A stretch of DNA of 64,000 bases from assembly GCA_018881555.1 (NCBI GenBank), contig JACAXG010000002.1:24391786-24455785 (forward strand). The letters run 5' to 3'. The first letter of the stretch is position 1. Every line of letters starts with the position of its first letter. This document shows positions 1-15,500 of this stretch, piece by piece. The position numbers were made by a program, and so were the translations under genes. The stretch comes from Amblyornis subalaris (taxonomy: Eukaryota > Chordata > Aves > Passeriformes > Ptilonorhynchidae). The notes beneath the pieces were generated by a model that worked only from the letters and a program-made list of their open reading frames with translations, had not been told where the DNA came from and searched no databases.

Positions 1-3000
1 CCACAACAAATCCACATGTGAATGGTTATTAACAGATTGTCCACTGAGAGATCTGCCACAAAATAGCAAAGTTCATTAGTAATGCACATAGCTCCACAAA
101 TATAGCTACTATTAATGCCACTAAGAGTCATGTATGTATCTTAAGGAACAAGGTCTCCTCTCAATTTTTTGAATGTATTCTTATCTATTTTCCATTTTTA
201 TTATTTGAAAGGAGAGTATAGAGCAGATTCAGCAGCCATTCACTCAGACTTTATGTTGTTGATTCAGATATAGCTTGAGCTGAATTCCCAAAGTCTTGCA
301 CACATACTATTACATATGAATAAATAATATTTAGTGATGGAAAATGCATCTCATCTCCACCTGCTCCCCTCCCCTGCCCCTCTTCCCATCCTTCTACTTT
401 ATGATTATTACTGAAAAAAATTATAATTTTTGTTAAGTTGCTGAAAATAGAAAAGATGAAGAAGTTTTGGCGNTTTTTTTTTAAATAGTTCTAGGAAACA
501 AAAGTCAGGCTTAGAAAAAACCCCACCCCACAGATCTCATAGCATAGTAGCAGCTATGCAATGCAAACAGGGACTAAAATACATTTCAGGGCTGAGGAAT
601 CAATGGACAGCTCTCCTGGCCTTTTTTCCAGGAGGTGTTTCCCACAGCTGAAGGACTGTGCNTCACTTTCCTTTTGAGCAATGAGGACCAGAAAGTGGGC
701 TGTAAAGTGGAAAGTGTTTAAAACGTGAATGGCCTTTGAAAAACAGGCAGTATGCCTCAGCCTTTCTGCTACTTAGNTGAATAATTGAATTTCTAGTAGC
801 TGTGATTTCAGATGAAGAGACAAGTCGAGAAACGCTGAGATGAAGACATCATCTGGAATTTCAGNTGGGAAACATTTTTATGAAGCATGAATGAAAACTG
901 AGGTCAGTGAAGAGTGATACATTTCCCATATCTGGACTTTTTTTGATAATTAAATTATTTGGGGAATTAGCTGAATTTTTAGTTATTATTTTTGAAGTTT
1001 ACTTTGCATTCTGGAGGTATGAAAGATATAGAAAATCAACAAGCAGACTGTGGTAAGTTGATGTATGGACTCTTTCTTGGGTTCTTTCTGACTGAGAAGA
1101 ATTCAGAAAGCAGTTATTTTAAAATAATTTCAATTTTTCTCTTTTTAACTTAGCAGGAGTATTTATTCAACCCAAGTAATTGTTAAAAGTGATTTTTAAA
1201 GAACTTGGAACTCCTGTATTAATTTTTATTGTTGGGACTTGTGATATGGAAAGTGTAGAATGAATTCACTCCTGTTCTGAAGCAATGGGTTATGTCAAAT
1301 GTACTTTTAAGTAGCAACGACAAGACAGTATGTTAAATGAAAGAAGTGGAAGACACGGTGATAAAGACACTATAATTTTAAGCAAAACTAGAAGTTGCCG
1401 AGGGCAGGCTTCCATATGTAAAAGTAAAAAAGGACACACAGATCCAGCTATTTTACAGGAATTTTTCTGATTAAGGTAGGAATCACATACTTGTTGGCTT
1501 TGCCTGGGCTACGGAAGACAAAAGAGGTTAAATTTTAATAGTTAGATACAAAGAAAAAAGACAATATATTCTTTTTTTCTCTTTCTTCTTAACATTCAAA
1601 TATTTTCTTGCAGTCAGTTCTCACTTGCTCTTAGCTTCCCCTGCTTGTGCAAGGATGCACAGCATTCAAGCCCCTAATGTGCAGGTAGGCTCACGTGCTT
1701 AGATCTTGGCAACTCCCACTAGTTATCAGCTCCTGCTGAAATANCACAGTATCCTGTTATTTAGCACAGTAACATATTGATGCCTTTCAGGATTAATTCT
1801 CCCCGAGTAACATGTAAATCAGAAATAGCTCCAGACCAGTCAGCAGCTGACTGGAATTTTNAGTTAGGATGTTTTGGATTTGCAACATCAAGACCACATC
1901 AGTCTATATGTTTAGTCAGGAGAGCGCTAGCCATCTCCATGAATAAATCCATATAATTATAATATGTTTGTTAAGGAAAGATGGAATGAATTTCCCATGT
2001 TTGAAATTACCTGTTTCAAGCTCAACAGGTATTGATCTGAAAACTTATAAGCTATTTCTGTGCCAATTTATATTAAGCTGTCAAACTGAAATATTGCAAT
2101 TTCTCTTTGGTTCAAACAAATAGGAAAAAGATACGGTAATCACACGACTTGAACAAATCTTGCAAAACATTGCAAAGTCATGATATTTCTAGCAGTTTTG
2201 TTTCCAACCGTTGCTAAACCCCACTTTGAACGTTCTAATTTTTGCTCACAAGCTAAGAGTGAAACTCGGCTGANGATAAAAACAAAATTGTGAATTTAGG
2301 TGTGATAATCCTGTAAATTCAAAAATGTTATTCCTTCCTTCTCCAGACTTGTTTACCTATCTGTAATTCCTAACCCATTAACTATTCAGGTTAGAAATAT
2401 GCTGAAGAATTTTTCAATAATTTCTCCAGTTAGTATTAAAAGAAACATAATTTATGTGGTTTTGAACAAGTTACAGTAGTTTATAATAAGATAAAAACTA
2501 TCAAACCAGTATTTTCATTTTATAATCAGAGTGCTGTAAAACATCATTTCATAGTAAAATGATAGACAGTCATAAGAGGTCTTATAGAAAAAATATAAAG
2601 ACACAAATTACATGAATGTACGCAAGTAGAGGCAGAATCATAATATTCTGTACAACATCTATTCTGCTACTGCAAAGAGGAAAAGACTTATATGAAACAA
2701 GACTAAAAATGAGGTAGCAACAAACACCATTCAGCTTAAAATAAAACCACATTTTATTTTATTGAAAATATTCATCATCAGCAGCATATCAAATGAAAAT
2801 GCATTGTTGACATCATTGTCCAAGTTTTGGCAATCTTTCATTTTATGTTTGGATCAAGGCTACCCCCAGGAGAAATCCGGAGGGTATCTAGAAAACTCCT
2901 TCAAAACAGCTTTGTGTTGACTGCCAATGATGTTTTAACTCCTTGGCTGACTCTTCACAGCTGCTAGAACACTCATCATTACTTGATTTTTTTTTTCTGT

Positions 3001-3457
3001 CAGAATTATGTTACAAAAACTCTAAGGTCTAAATCATAGATAAGACCCAAAGATTTAGAGCTTAGTTCCAAAAACACTTTCTCCATGAGACAAGACTGAT
3101 CCAAAGTCCTGATCCATCTGGTGATTCATCTTTGTATTTAGGATCCTTTCAGAGGTCTGATTTANGGCTATACCCCACTCCATTAGCCCAGCTCTGGCTA
3201 GTGAGAAGCTGGAATAAGCAGCTAAGGAGTCAAAAGACCTTGATCTCTCTTCATCATTGGAAAGACTACTCTTAGTAGAATGGTATCAGCAATTGCCACT
3301 GAGCTGGTTTTGCTCTAAGAAAGTGTTATCAGTTACATATTTCAAAATACTGTAAAAAATTATTGCAATGCAAATATACTACACTACAAGAGTGCTGAAN
3401 AGTGTTTAACACTCCCTGCCCCCCTCCATATATCAGGAGAGAATGACTTATTCTTAC
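1..3457. other. Non-coding, presumed intron or 3' flank of the TRDN-like gene
   Basis: AT-rich sequence with scattered single N bases. I found no phase-compatible, K/E-rich minus-strand exon and no recognisable repeat here. A 24-nt candidate at 2864-2887 has a weak GGG|GTAGCC donor and unremarkable composition, so it was not accepted. Confidence 0.5.
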
Positions 3458-3502
3458 CTGACTTCTCAGTGGNAGTTGTCTTTTGTTGTTTAATTTTCTC
3501 CT
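3458..3502 (-). CDS. TRDN: Triadin-like KE exon, 45 nt
   Basis: The acceptor gctgctttcacgatacAG is moderate and the donor TCAG|GTAAGAATA strong. In phase 1 it encodes (E)EKIKQQKTTxTEKS plus a split G. The x is a codon with an ambiguous first base at 3473. It is the most 3' exon recognised and lies over 18 kb from the previous one. It shows that the KE-rich coding region continues to the left end of the window. Confidence 0.76.
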
Positions 3503-6500
3503 CTGTATCGTGAAAGCAGCATTAAAATCACAGTGTGTTAGCATAGGTGCATATAATTGGAAAAAATATTTCTATAAGTGTTATTATGCATATGGTTCAC
3601 AATGACAANATAAATGCTTGTCTTTAGCATCGCTATCCGACTGTAGCACTGTGAAACAGCATGCATGCATTATGAGTTCTGACTGCATGGTGAGATCACA
3701 CTCCATGGAAAGAGTAAATTACTGGGCCTAACGTCTCAGCTGCCAGAAAACAGCCACTTACCCTTCNGTGTCTTTCAGGCAGGCACTCAGGTGGAAACCA
3801 TCCTATTCATGCATCTATTATACCTTTGCCAACATCACCTTCCTAAGTGNCTAAGTCCAACAGTTTGGTATCGAACAACACTAAAAACTTCCTTTTAGAT
3901 ACTGCCCAACCACAAACATGAGTGGAGGTATCCACGTGTGTCTGCANTCTGAGGATGTAAAAGGTATGGAGACACCCAAGCAAGAGGAACACATGGGANA
4001 GGCTAAATGCCAGCTCACACCACCGGCTACTGGACAAGCCTACCTAAACCTAGCTGGATATCTGTTGTTCTCAGGTTCGAATAAACACACAGAGACAGCT
4101 GTCAGGGTTCTCTAACAGGCAGAGGCCAAAAGGGAGGAAGAAGAGAGAGCNGGCCTCTGCCCTCATTTTATTTATATGTTTTCAGAAAGTACNGTGGATT
4201 GGAGGATAGGAATGCTACCTCTTGCTGTCCACTGGTCAATAGTGTTGTCTATTATATAGGTTAGGAATTTATAACAATTTTTGCCGTTAGGTCAACAATT
4301 CGTGTTTACACAAAAGTGTGTGAGAAACTATTTCACTGAACCAAAAACACTGCACATCTGAAGAACTGCAAAATACAGAACCACAGATATCTGTCACAAA
4401 ACCTTGGAGCAGCCCTGAACTTCTGCTAATCTCATGGGAAAAGCTGCCCAAGTTCATGTCTGGAGCCNCCTGTGGCTTTGTTCAGCAAGATTCTCGGATG
4501 ATGTGGACCCTTTTTGGCATCAGCCGCCGGACATGAGCTGCCTCTTCTCCAAGTAAGTTAGTGGGACTACTCTCTCTAATCAAGTGGGGTTTGTCTTACC
4601 TTTCCAATGTCCCCATCAGGTGGAAACTAGGATGTTCNTGTTCAGATTTCTACTCTGCCTGGTTTGGTTGATTTTAAATTCACCATACCTCATCCTTTCA
4701 TATTTCTACTCCATTTTATCTCTTTTTTCATAACTGAATTCAAGCCTCTCTCCTAATCCCTACCTTTTAACATTCACATACATTACTAAATTCCTCTTAA
4801 ATATGCTAGACACATTCAGACTGTATTTCCCCTTCCTCTTGCTAAAAGCAGTTTGTAGCCATATGCCCCTGGCCCTTTCCTTTCCCCTAAGACTTCTGGA
4901 AGGCATCAGATTGAAGATATCAATGGCTGGGTGGAGAACAGGTTGGGCANGTATGTCTTTGTCCCCTTGTCTTGTTTGTTTGGTCTGTTCCTGGAAGAAA
5001 ATCAGTACTGATGGCGTCAAATATAGGGAGGGATAAAGCTCTATGGTTACTGATATTTTCTGTTATTTGGAAATTAAATATAGCTCTGCATTGCTATGCT
5101 TTTCAGCTTTTGTCCGGAAGGTGGCAATTAAATTTCTCTTAATTTGTATTAAGTTTCGGGCTTTTTTATCCCTCTTACTCAGCTATTGTTACTGTCAGCT
5201 TCTCATGAAAGCAGACAGAATTAAAAATCTCATCTCCATATCATGGATGTCTCTGAAGGTAGAAATGTTTTTGTAGCACAGCCAGCAGCTTGAAGGGGCA
5301 ATNTATGGACAGAAAGTATCTTTTTTTCTGCTGTTAAAAGACCTCTAACATATAACAGTGCATTTCACTAGTTTAGGTTGGGACATTAAGCTTTCCATGT
5401 ACCAATACAGAAAAAAACCCAGCATATGCTGACTTTAAACAAAGGCTCTGTAACATGCACTGGATTAATGACAAGTAAAAATCAAAAGGCCTCTCTTTCT
5501 TTGCATATTATCCTAACATTTTTGAACACTAAATAAGACATTTTTCCTTTTCCTAATTCTGTTGAGAATGTACAGCGATGTTTGCTCTGTAACTCTAGGA
5601 CAGCAAGTCTCTGAGGAAATAAGTGAGGAAATAAGGAAATAAGTTTGTGAGTGGATGGCATATCTGATGCATTTAAAAGTAGGGGTGGTGTTTCTTCTCA
5701 AAATGAATTTATTCTTGCAAAGAGTGTCTTGGACAGGCCTGTGAATTTGCATTCATCTGACAATGAATACANTAATTCTTTGGTATTCATTCACCTACCT
5801 ATTCTGCAACCTAACCNCATGGCAAATACTGATCTGCTGATTCCACTGGAGGACACCCTGATGCATTCCCTGGCAGATGTCCAGGTGGTGGCTGCATGGC
5901 TTTTTCTCTGAGTTTCTAGCCATTGGTTGTAAACAGAAGGAAAACTGAAGGAGTGGAAAATTCAGACTTAAGGAGAACAGTCTCTATAAGGCATCAGGAA
6001 GCTTCACAAAATCATTCTGTTCACCACATTCAGTATAAACAAAAGCAGAGAAAAACATATGATGAGGATAATATATATTATTTTGCCAAGAACACAAGTA
6101 ATATTTTAATTTTTCATGTATTTTTTATTTACCATATCATGGAGATTCTTGCAAATAAACAACTTTGAGGACTTCACAAAGCTATAAAAAGTCCAAAATA
6201 AATTTTGCAAATATTTAAAAAATGTCAATTCTGATTTTGCTCTAATTCTGAGTAAGTTCAAAGTTTAAAGTTCTGAAATCTTTCATTGGAGCGAATTTAT
6301 TTGCTCTGCAGAGCTCCAGTTTTGCAGCANTACAAGCATTAATATTAATTTTTTCCCTGATGTATCTAATTTAAATGGGAAAAAATAAGACTNTAAACAT
6401 TTCTCTGTGTATCGCAGGCAGTTTCAGCAGAATTACATCAGGAATGAATTCCCTTGCTTTACTTGCTTTCACTGACATACACAAAACACTCTTTAATTCA

Positions 6501-9500
6501 AACATTTCCCTACAGGATCAATATATTTTCTGAAATTCTCTAGTATCTCAGTCATGTGATACTTCTAAGTCTGATGACAGGAGGCGTAGGAAAAATGATT
6601 TGAAGCTGCACTGAATCAAGTTGAAAAAGGAGGCCACTGTTTTGTACAAAATGAAGCTTTTATAATTCAAACTGCTAACTCAAGAGCACTCATTGGCACA
6701 CAGCAGGCAGAAGCACTATTACCACCAGTGCCTGCAGTTTAATACTTTCAGTCATCAACTGAAACTCAAAACAGCCACTTCTCCAAAGCAACCATTAATC
6801 ACCTGAAAATAGAGTTTTCATGGTAAAGGAAATTTAGCAAGCATTTTTCTATCCTTTTNTTTTGTTTNGTTTTTTTCCCCTTCAAGCACTTTAATTCCAA
6901 GGGTTTGGGTCTGGAATATACTGTACTATACTAGCGTAAAATCTTGATCAGTCCAGTGTACTGGTTTGTGACACGATGCTCCGATGTTTGAGAATGCCTT
7001 ACCAAGGAAATTTATTTTCCTGCTGTTATATGGATGAGATTGGGCTAATTGTGCAGAAGAACTGATTTCATTTAGCAGGAAAGGTAAGCGGTCATGCCAC
7101 CTGTCCAGGCAACTCACTTTCTGGCCACCACAAGCTTGGCTGCCTTGCTAGGACATTCCTGCCTTGGCTGAACCCACCTGCACTCACCTGCTGGCTGAAG
7201 CATTCTGCTAGCTGTTAATACACAAAAAGTGATCAATGAGTTAAATGAAAAGAATGGCCTATGTGTATTTGAAGGAAGAAGTGAAAAATATTTTTTCGCT
7301 ATTGACTCGAAACCAATACATCTTCACTAAATCAGCTACTCAAGAGGCTTCCAGGAAACTTCCAGATATCTAACTTACAAGACAGAATACTGTATTCTAA
7401 AAATGAATGGGAAAAATACTAAATAAATAGGAGAAATTGATTTCTTTAAAAAGAAGAATTCAGGAAAAAAGCCTGCTTGCTTATCATTGAACACATAAGG
7501 TTTAAATGATTTATTCATTCACTTATTCATGAACATTTCAATGTGAAGTTCAAACAGCAGCACTGCCAGCAAAGGTCAATGGGATGTTGATACTTGCTTT
7601 CCAGTCCCCACTGCTTCTGGTAAAACCACTCAGGAGTGATGTAAGCTGAGTATCAGTAGCTGAGTTTTCTGTGAGGTTACCCTGTTAGTCTCATTTATTC
7701 ACACCAGACCTAACTGTGGATCCTTGAGTCATCCTTGATCCTCCTCAAAAACCATGATGAGGCACAGAGCTCTGGTTTGAAAGGGGGAACCCCTGTCCTG
7801 CTCACTGCAGTCAGTTGTTGTTACTTACAGTTTACCTGAGCGCACAGTCAGTCCAGGATTAGTATTGCTATTTTTAGTTCAGCTCCTGTTCTTATGAATT
7901 CAGAAACTGGAGGCTGCCTCTGTGCAAGATATCATCTACTTGATGCAATTGTAGCTTCTCTTTTTTNGGGGGGGCACACTCACTTTGTGTAATAACTAGT
8001 TTACTGAAAAGGTTGAGAAGGGTTAATTCCCAGTACACCTCTTTGATGTACTGGAAGGCAGCAGAGAAGTCCTTCCCCAAACTCTGGAAAATGGGTTTTA
8101 CTAGTGCTTTATAAAATGTACTACACCAGTGAGAAAAGTCACAAGGACTGTCAAAAACTGTGACAAATGAATCCTTCTAGTTAAATTTAACCCTCATTTT
8201 TGTTCCTCTCCCAAACACTGAAAAAACCAATGACACGAAGGAAAAAAAACCTTGTCTCGCTCAAGGAAGTCTCCAAGTTTTGCAGACCACACATATCCTT
8301 ATTAAGAGGAGCTGGGAGTAACAGGAGGTTACTTTACCAAACCTACCTGGCTTAGTCTGAGAGACAGCTTTTTCACGTTTAACTCGTTCATGCTCTGCAA
8401 ATAAGAACCCCTACATCAGAAGCTTTTTTAACTTTTAGAAGCTTTTAAAAATAAAATATTATNATTTTAAAAGATGACTTGGCATTACCTATTCATACTA
8501 GACTTCAGAAGAACTTTTTGGTATGTTTCTCAAGAAAAGATATTTAACTATTTTTTCCCTAAAAAATTTAAATAATGAAAATATTTTTTTTCCATTTTTT
8601 TATGTGTTTTAAGAAATCACAAAATTATTTTCTGTGCATTTTTAGGAATATCATAGAATTTCTAAAATTATTAATTTCTTCTACTATTAATTTTGATTGC
8701 TATCACTGATCTTCTATATAGACAATTTCTCCTTGTTGTTTAATATAGGAATCATGGCAATATTTTATCACAACAGAAGTGAGGTTTCCCCATGTAGAAT
8801 GACAAATAAATGTTTGGTCTCCTGAATAAAGAAAAAATTAGCTTTCCATGTTTCTTTGCATCCTGAATTTGGCTGGGCTAAAGTTAATTTTATACATGGT
8901 AGCTAGTATGGGGATCCCATAAATATGTTGTGAAACAGTAACAATAATGGATATTATTATAATGTATTATAATATAATCTGTATGCAATTTTGTGCTATT
9001 TAAAAACAGCGTGCTATCCAAAGCCCAACATTAAGAGACAGAAAAAAAGAAAGCTCTGTCATTTCAGAGGAGTGTTAAAAATGTGTTGAATTCTGATTTG
9101 TAGCTCCGACATCTAAACTGTGCAGCAGGTAAGCATTGCAGCATACCAAGAGATAAATCTCTAAAGCTTGGACCAGATGCCAGGCCAGAGAATTACACAG
9201 ACCCTTCCTCATCTATGGCCCCCTTGATTTTTTCCCAGTGTGAAGCTGCCATGGAGACAAAAGGCATAGGTGGGTCTTATCTCAGCTGAACTGGAAAGTA
9301 GTTTCCATGCAAACTGGGATTGTGAAACACACCTGGTCCGGCATTACAGAGAGAGTCATTGTGAATTTGTGTTCGTGAATCCCATTTTAAGCTGCTGGAA
9401 CTTTGAAAACATAAGCAAATACCTTCCTCCTGAAAGTTGAAATAACAATACTCTTTATCACCTTGATACTTACTGTGTTCATGGGGGTTCTGTGAGGTAG

Positions 9501-12500
9501 CTAGAAGTAAACAGAAAAGGCGTATTTTAATATTTTTGCAACTGTAATGCAGAATCTAATGCATTTATTAGTGACATTTTAGACACACAAAATTTCAGTG
9601 AAATCTGTATTGAAATGTGCAACAGCTACCACTGTCTTACGTACACTGTCCACCCCAGACACAAAACTGGGACAAGGAACACAGACACCCTAAACTCCTC
9701 ATTTAGCCAAAATTTGATACAAATACCTCAGGAAGGCTCTGCACCACTTCAACGGGCTGAGTCACCCTCACTAAGTGCTGACCACATACCAAACCTAAGG
9801 CAACTACCTTGATAAATGAGGTGCTCAGTTCAGTGCCTGCCAAGAGACAGGGCAAGTTCAGGCTATAGGGTCTCTACTAGAAAAAGNCAGAAAAATAATT
9901 TTAGCTAGAATGAGGTCACAACACCTGCGACAGTCTAAACATAAGAGTCCTTGACAATTGCACCTGCTCTAGTGCAGTCAGTGAATTTCAGATGGATTCA
10001 GAGATACCCCAAGAAGCAGAAAGACATATTTGAAAAGGTCCATTAANTTCATTAGGCCACTTCTAAACAAAAGGATTTCAGTGCTGCAACTTCTAAACTT
10101 TGTGCCATTTAATTTTCTATTGTTTCCAGAAAAAAATCCCAGATGAGATAAAACTGAAAACCAAGTTAATACTTTCCATGACTGTTAAGGCTATGTTTCT
10201 CAGGTAAAGCAAGAGCTCAGCAGCTGTACCCAATGTCATTTTGGTTCTACAGAAGGGAGTGAAATGTCAAGACNCAGTCCCCCAGCTGGATTTTCCTTCC
10301 TGACTTCTGAGAGGCAGCTGTTGTTTTCAGGAGAAAAAAACGCTCTACCACCTGCATGTCTGCTGTGTGTGAGAGGGAGTAATCCCACAGAGAGATGCAG
10401 CAGGGCAGGGGATGAGCTGCCTTTGTAGCCTCAGCAACACAAGCAATAAAACTGCTGCTGTGAGTCCCAGGCTGTGATTCACTGAGCTCCTGAGCTCCCT
10501 AGCTCCCACTGGGAACAAAAACTCCAGTGCACGTNGGTTTCTGTTTTGCTTGTTTTCCCCGCAGTGTAAAACCGCTCCCATTTTATATCCAGTCTCTATT
10601 TAATCCAAGTTGTTGTTGTGCATTTAAGGAGACAGCAATTGGACATGGTGTACAGAGAAAAGTGAAAAAAAACAGAACAGTTTTGTGGATAATAGAGACT
10701 AAAGATACAANTTAAGTGTATATGTTTGCTCCTAACTGAGGAATTAGCAATAAGAAATAACAGAAAAATAGAGTTCCTATGACAAAGCCACATTTGTTAT
10801 TTTTATGTGTGTAAGAAAACCTTATTGTAAATTTAGGCTCAATTAACATCCTGAAACCAACCAAAAAGTTGTTCCCTAAGCATCATTAGCTGAGGCAAAT
10901 TCTATTGCAATTGAATTTCCGTGAAATATGCCTGAAAGTTGTGGAGGAAAATAACTTTTTATTGTGTCAAAAGACATAGTGAGATNCGCTCATGTAACTA
11001 TTAATTTCAATTTGCAAAAAGAAATTTCACAGCAAATATTTAAATAAAATCTGAACTTCCGGGGCTGGTGTAATGACTTACACAACTATTACAGGATATT
11101 GTGTCGTATAACACTTTCAATGATCACAAAAAATGATTACAGCTAGGCCACATATGAACAGTACCAATTTAAAGAATCTTTACTGACACTGCCTAATGAA
11201 TTTTGCAAGCAAAGTTTGTAATAACATCCTTATCTCAGATCCACCTAAAATCAAANCAAAACCACTACTCCTTAACTTTCCAGTGAAGCCAGTACAGTTA
11301 TTTTCCCTTTTTTGCTGGTAAATATGAATCACAAGGATGTTTAAAACAACAGGAACTCAGCTAAGTTCTGGTCCCTCAGGTTTGTGAAGTTCTCTTTCCT
11401 CATCCATCTTTTCTGCAAAGGCATTAATTAGTTAAATATGTACAGTGTCAGTATCAAGACAGATTGAACACTGAGATTACTGTTATCTGTGCTTTTTCTG
11501 AAAGTCCAGGTTTCTTATTTTTGACAGAACACTCAGAGATATTTCAACCAGATATTTTGATGAAATAATGAAAATCTTCTAAAGTTAAAAGTTTCTAGAG
11601 GATGTGCTGGTAATTCTAAAACACATCTATATTTTGGTCTATTAAAAAAAACAAAACAAAACACCAAGGTGAAATTTTGAAATGGTATTTGGGCCAGAAA
11701 AATAAACCTCTATGTTTTGCTAACTATGATTTCAGTCCATTCAATATTAATGTTATCCTTCTTGTGTATCATATTATCTCATCAAAAAATGCAATTCAAA
11801 TGACTTACACAGTAAGCAGAAAACTAAAAAATGAAATCCCAAGACCATTAGTTTTATTTTTACAATATGACAATTATCTATAACTGATAAATGGGTACCC
11901 TGGTTTTTATTCCATTTAGTGAAAATGGCAAGATGATAAAAGCTAAATGTGAATAACCAAGTTAGACTTTGCAAAATGTTTGAATGTTATTTAACCAAAA
12001 GTGTGAGAAATGAAAGGCTGTGTTTTGCTGCTGTGGCAATCTCACACATTTCATGTAGTGTCTAGTACTGAAAGTTCAACCAGCATTTTTTGGTTTGGCC
12101 ATTGACAGAGAAGGGTGGTTGGGCTAAATGAACTCTTGGTCTCATTTCAAATAGTTGCTCTGATGTCGTTAGCTAACAGGACTACCTGTTGGTTAAATAA
12201 GTACTTATTGTCCACAATGTTAGAAAATTCAGTCCTAAATAAGTACTTTATCTTCATTGGTTTAATACAAGTTATACNAGAGGAGGAACAAGGTCATGTT
12301 TGAATCAAATGAAAATAGTTGGGTTGTTGATGAAATACTTGAAGCTACATAAGATCTGAACAGGATCAACAAAATGATCTGATTCTAATCTCAGCAAAAA
12401 TTTGAAATTTCTGTCATTCTAAATTAAACTCGGGAACCAGGCTTGGTAGATATCTTGCTGTTTTTCACATTCACTTCAAATTTTCTTTGACTTGCCTGCT

Positions 12501-15500
12501 ATTCTGAAGGCCNCAAGGGTATTAATTATATATGGCATATTTTTGTAAATTAGCTTCTGATATGGGTTCAGAAATGAAATCCTGCATTTTATTCAACCAT
12601 AAATTGGTAAGGCTAAAAGCAGAATGTGTGTTTTGATTATAACATGTCTATTTTCCATCTGCATAGCAGTTATTTGCCATTCAGACAGCAAATACATTTG
12701 TGAGTGTGCACATTCTGAAAGAAAGGAATATGTTGTGCAGGAAATAAAAGCAATGCCAGAATTACTTGTTTTAGTAAAGAAAAACTGAATAATAATACAA
12801 GCTGTAGCTGGGAAAAATTATTTCCAATTGGGTAGTTACAGGTGTATTATAAATAAAGTCACTTTCCAATAGACAAAGTAAGAGCCTGGTTTACTTCCCA
12901 TTAAAGACAGCACAAAGGTTTTTCAACAGATTTTGGACTGCACATTGGATGACTACACAACACACACATAATATTAAATACAGATCAAGATCAACAGGAA
13001 TCTTCCCATGGAATTCTCAAAGTTTGAAGTGTATACCTTCCAGTTTATACATCATGACAAATGTCAAATCTTTGATTTCCCTGTTTAACATGAGTTCATT
13101 CTCCCTGAAAATGAACTTCAGACAAACTAACAACTTGTCCTTTAGACAAATTAATGGACATTTCTCCTTCAAAATTTAAGTTTCAAGAACATAAGATACC
13201 CCATCATTCCACATAATTTAAGGTAAACAAGACAGTTTTGTTCTAGTTAGTACAAGGTTTTTCAAACTGTGAAGCAACTGTATTATAAAGAAGTCAAATA
13301 GAATAAAATATATTCCTTACATANCTCAGATAGTAAGTTCAGAAAACAGATTATTAGGACTTACCACTCTTAAGGAGCAGTTCCCTATTTTTGTGAAGTT
13401 ATTGCCTGTACTTTTTGTCATTCAAAGGAGATGTCAAATGTTCCCATAAGTTTTCTAGATCAGCAGACCTAATCTCTCATATCTGCCTGTGTCTTACTCA
13501 AGTCCTGCTGGCTAACTGAGCAGCTGGCAGACTGTGTAGAGAAACCAGTCTACTGAGCATATGTCTAAAAAAATGACTCAAAAAACAGATCAGCTGCAAC
13601 AGGATTCCTAAAAAGAAAGTCGCTTGTGCTCATCCTGACTTCTGCTCTACCTTAAAAAATTGCCTTGACAGTGTATGACCAATAGTTACCCCATGGCTGA
13701 GTCAAAGTAGAAAAAGCAAGAAGTGTGTGGTGGTGGCATAAATAGGGGAAGTTTGTATATGATCAAATTACAGTGCATGCTGTGCAAGCCTTGTACTTAC
13801 AGGATCTCTTAATTCCCTACAACATTCATTTTACATTTCTGGTTTACTTTAAACCTAGCACTTTCCAGGATATTTGTCCAGGTTTCTGCACATTAAGGAA
13901 GTATTATCCCACATCAACATGACAAATATGCAATACTAAGTGATTAAGACTGTCTGGAACTTATGAAGGGAAGCTTGAGCTTCCAGCTGGTGGACCTATT
14001 CTTGGTTACTGAGTCTGTGCAGCTCCGCACACTTCCTTGGACCACTGTATCAGCAGTAGCTGAAGGATGATAACAGGGTAAAAGGTTAAGACAAACCCTC
14101 CTAAAATGCCATGGTTTGCCATTATCATTAAAAATTAACCACTGATATTAAAGCCTGTAGGGTATTCACTTGCAACAGACTGATCTTCCTACTGCCACTT
14201 TCCGCCAAAAAAAAGCTGTCAGGCTGCTCTCACAGTTATATCTGCCTTATTTTATTTACCAGAGCAGCCTNGCCCAAGATATCTATCTGCTTTCCTAAAG
14301 TTATCATGTTTGTGTCCTTGCTGTTTGACTTGCTTTGTACCTCGGGGCTGNATATCGAAAAACAAGCTGACTCTTGGTTTTGGAGGATTTTGCTGTTGTT
14401 GTCTAGAACAACTCATTTTTTAAGACTTATTTTTAACTGACAGTTCAAGAGTACTTTATATAACTGGGAAAAACAAAGAGTTCAGAGAGAGGAGGGAAGG
14501 GAGAAACTTTAGCATGGTGTAAATATAATAGAAGTTGCAAAGAAGTACAGACATCAACATTTTTAAATGACTTTTAATGAGAGGAATTGCTTCAACTTCC
14601 ATCTGAGATGTATGCCTTTAGGAATCATCAGTAATGATCCCAATCTTTCTCTGTTTTCCAGTTTGTCACTTAAACAATAGAAATGCTCTGGGAAATGTTA
14701 AGTCTTGTTGAAACAGCAATCTTGCATGATAGCACTGAAAACTAATAANTTTAAAGTACTATAAGTCTTAAAATCCCAGGAGGACAAATCTTCCATCGAC
14801 AGAGCTGGAAAGAATAAAATTTCAGTCAAATGTAGATGAGGTACATCTGCTGCATTAATGCATTTCATCTTTGGGCACGTGTGGTGAAAGACCTGAAGAG
14901 CTTCCTCTCAATATCATCCTCAGCTTCTGGCGTTTTCATGTGCTCTTCCCTGAAATTGTGGGATGGGAACATACAGATGAGGGAGAGTATGCTTATCAAG
15001 CTTTCACTTTTAGAAATATCAGTTTTACATTTGCATATAGCTAAGGCAAAACATAGCTGAGCTTGGGCCGTCTTTATTGCAACACAAATTATTGACTCAC
15101 AAAGGGCAACTGAGTGATATCAGGCAGACCGCAATTTATAGGATGTTAGAATGATTTTTCAGAATGTAGATGTTAGTTTATGCAAAAAATGCTCACCACT
15201 CTATATAAAAAATTGGAGCCAAAAGGAGCACTTCTTGCTGATGTTAATATTCATTAACATAATTGAATCTTCAGTAATAATGCCTGTTATTGGGTGAAAG
15301 CTGCTAAATTAACACCCTGGGTCCAGATTCCATGCAAATACTTTGAATACGAACTTTTTAGTTGAGCTCCTTCTTATCTATGACTGGATTTGTAAAAAGT
15401 ATAATAGTGGCTGAAAATATATTTGCGTATGTTATTAAATAAATGTAAAATAATAATAAATTAGACAAGAATAAGATGACTATGAAAATCTAGAAAAGAA

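Noticed and set aside
2864..2887. 24-nt phase 1-1 candidate encoding DTLRISPG
   Set aside because: The donor is weak (GGGG|GTAGCC) and the composition is ordinary. A similar chance hit near 3167-3190 shows the background rate.
4600..4626. 27-nt candidate exon on the minus strand with a strong AAAG|GTAAGA donor
   Set aside because: In phase 1 it meets TGA after three codons. It is open only in phases that do not match the neighbouring exons, and the acceptor is weak.
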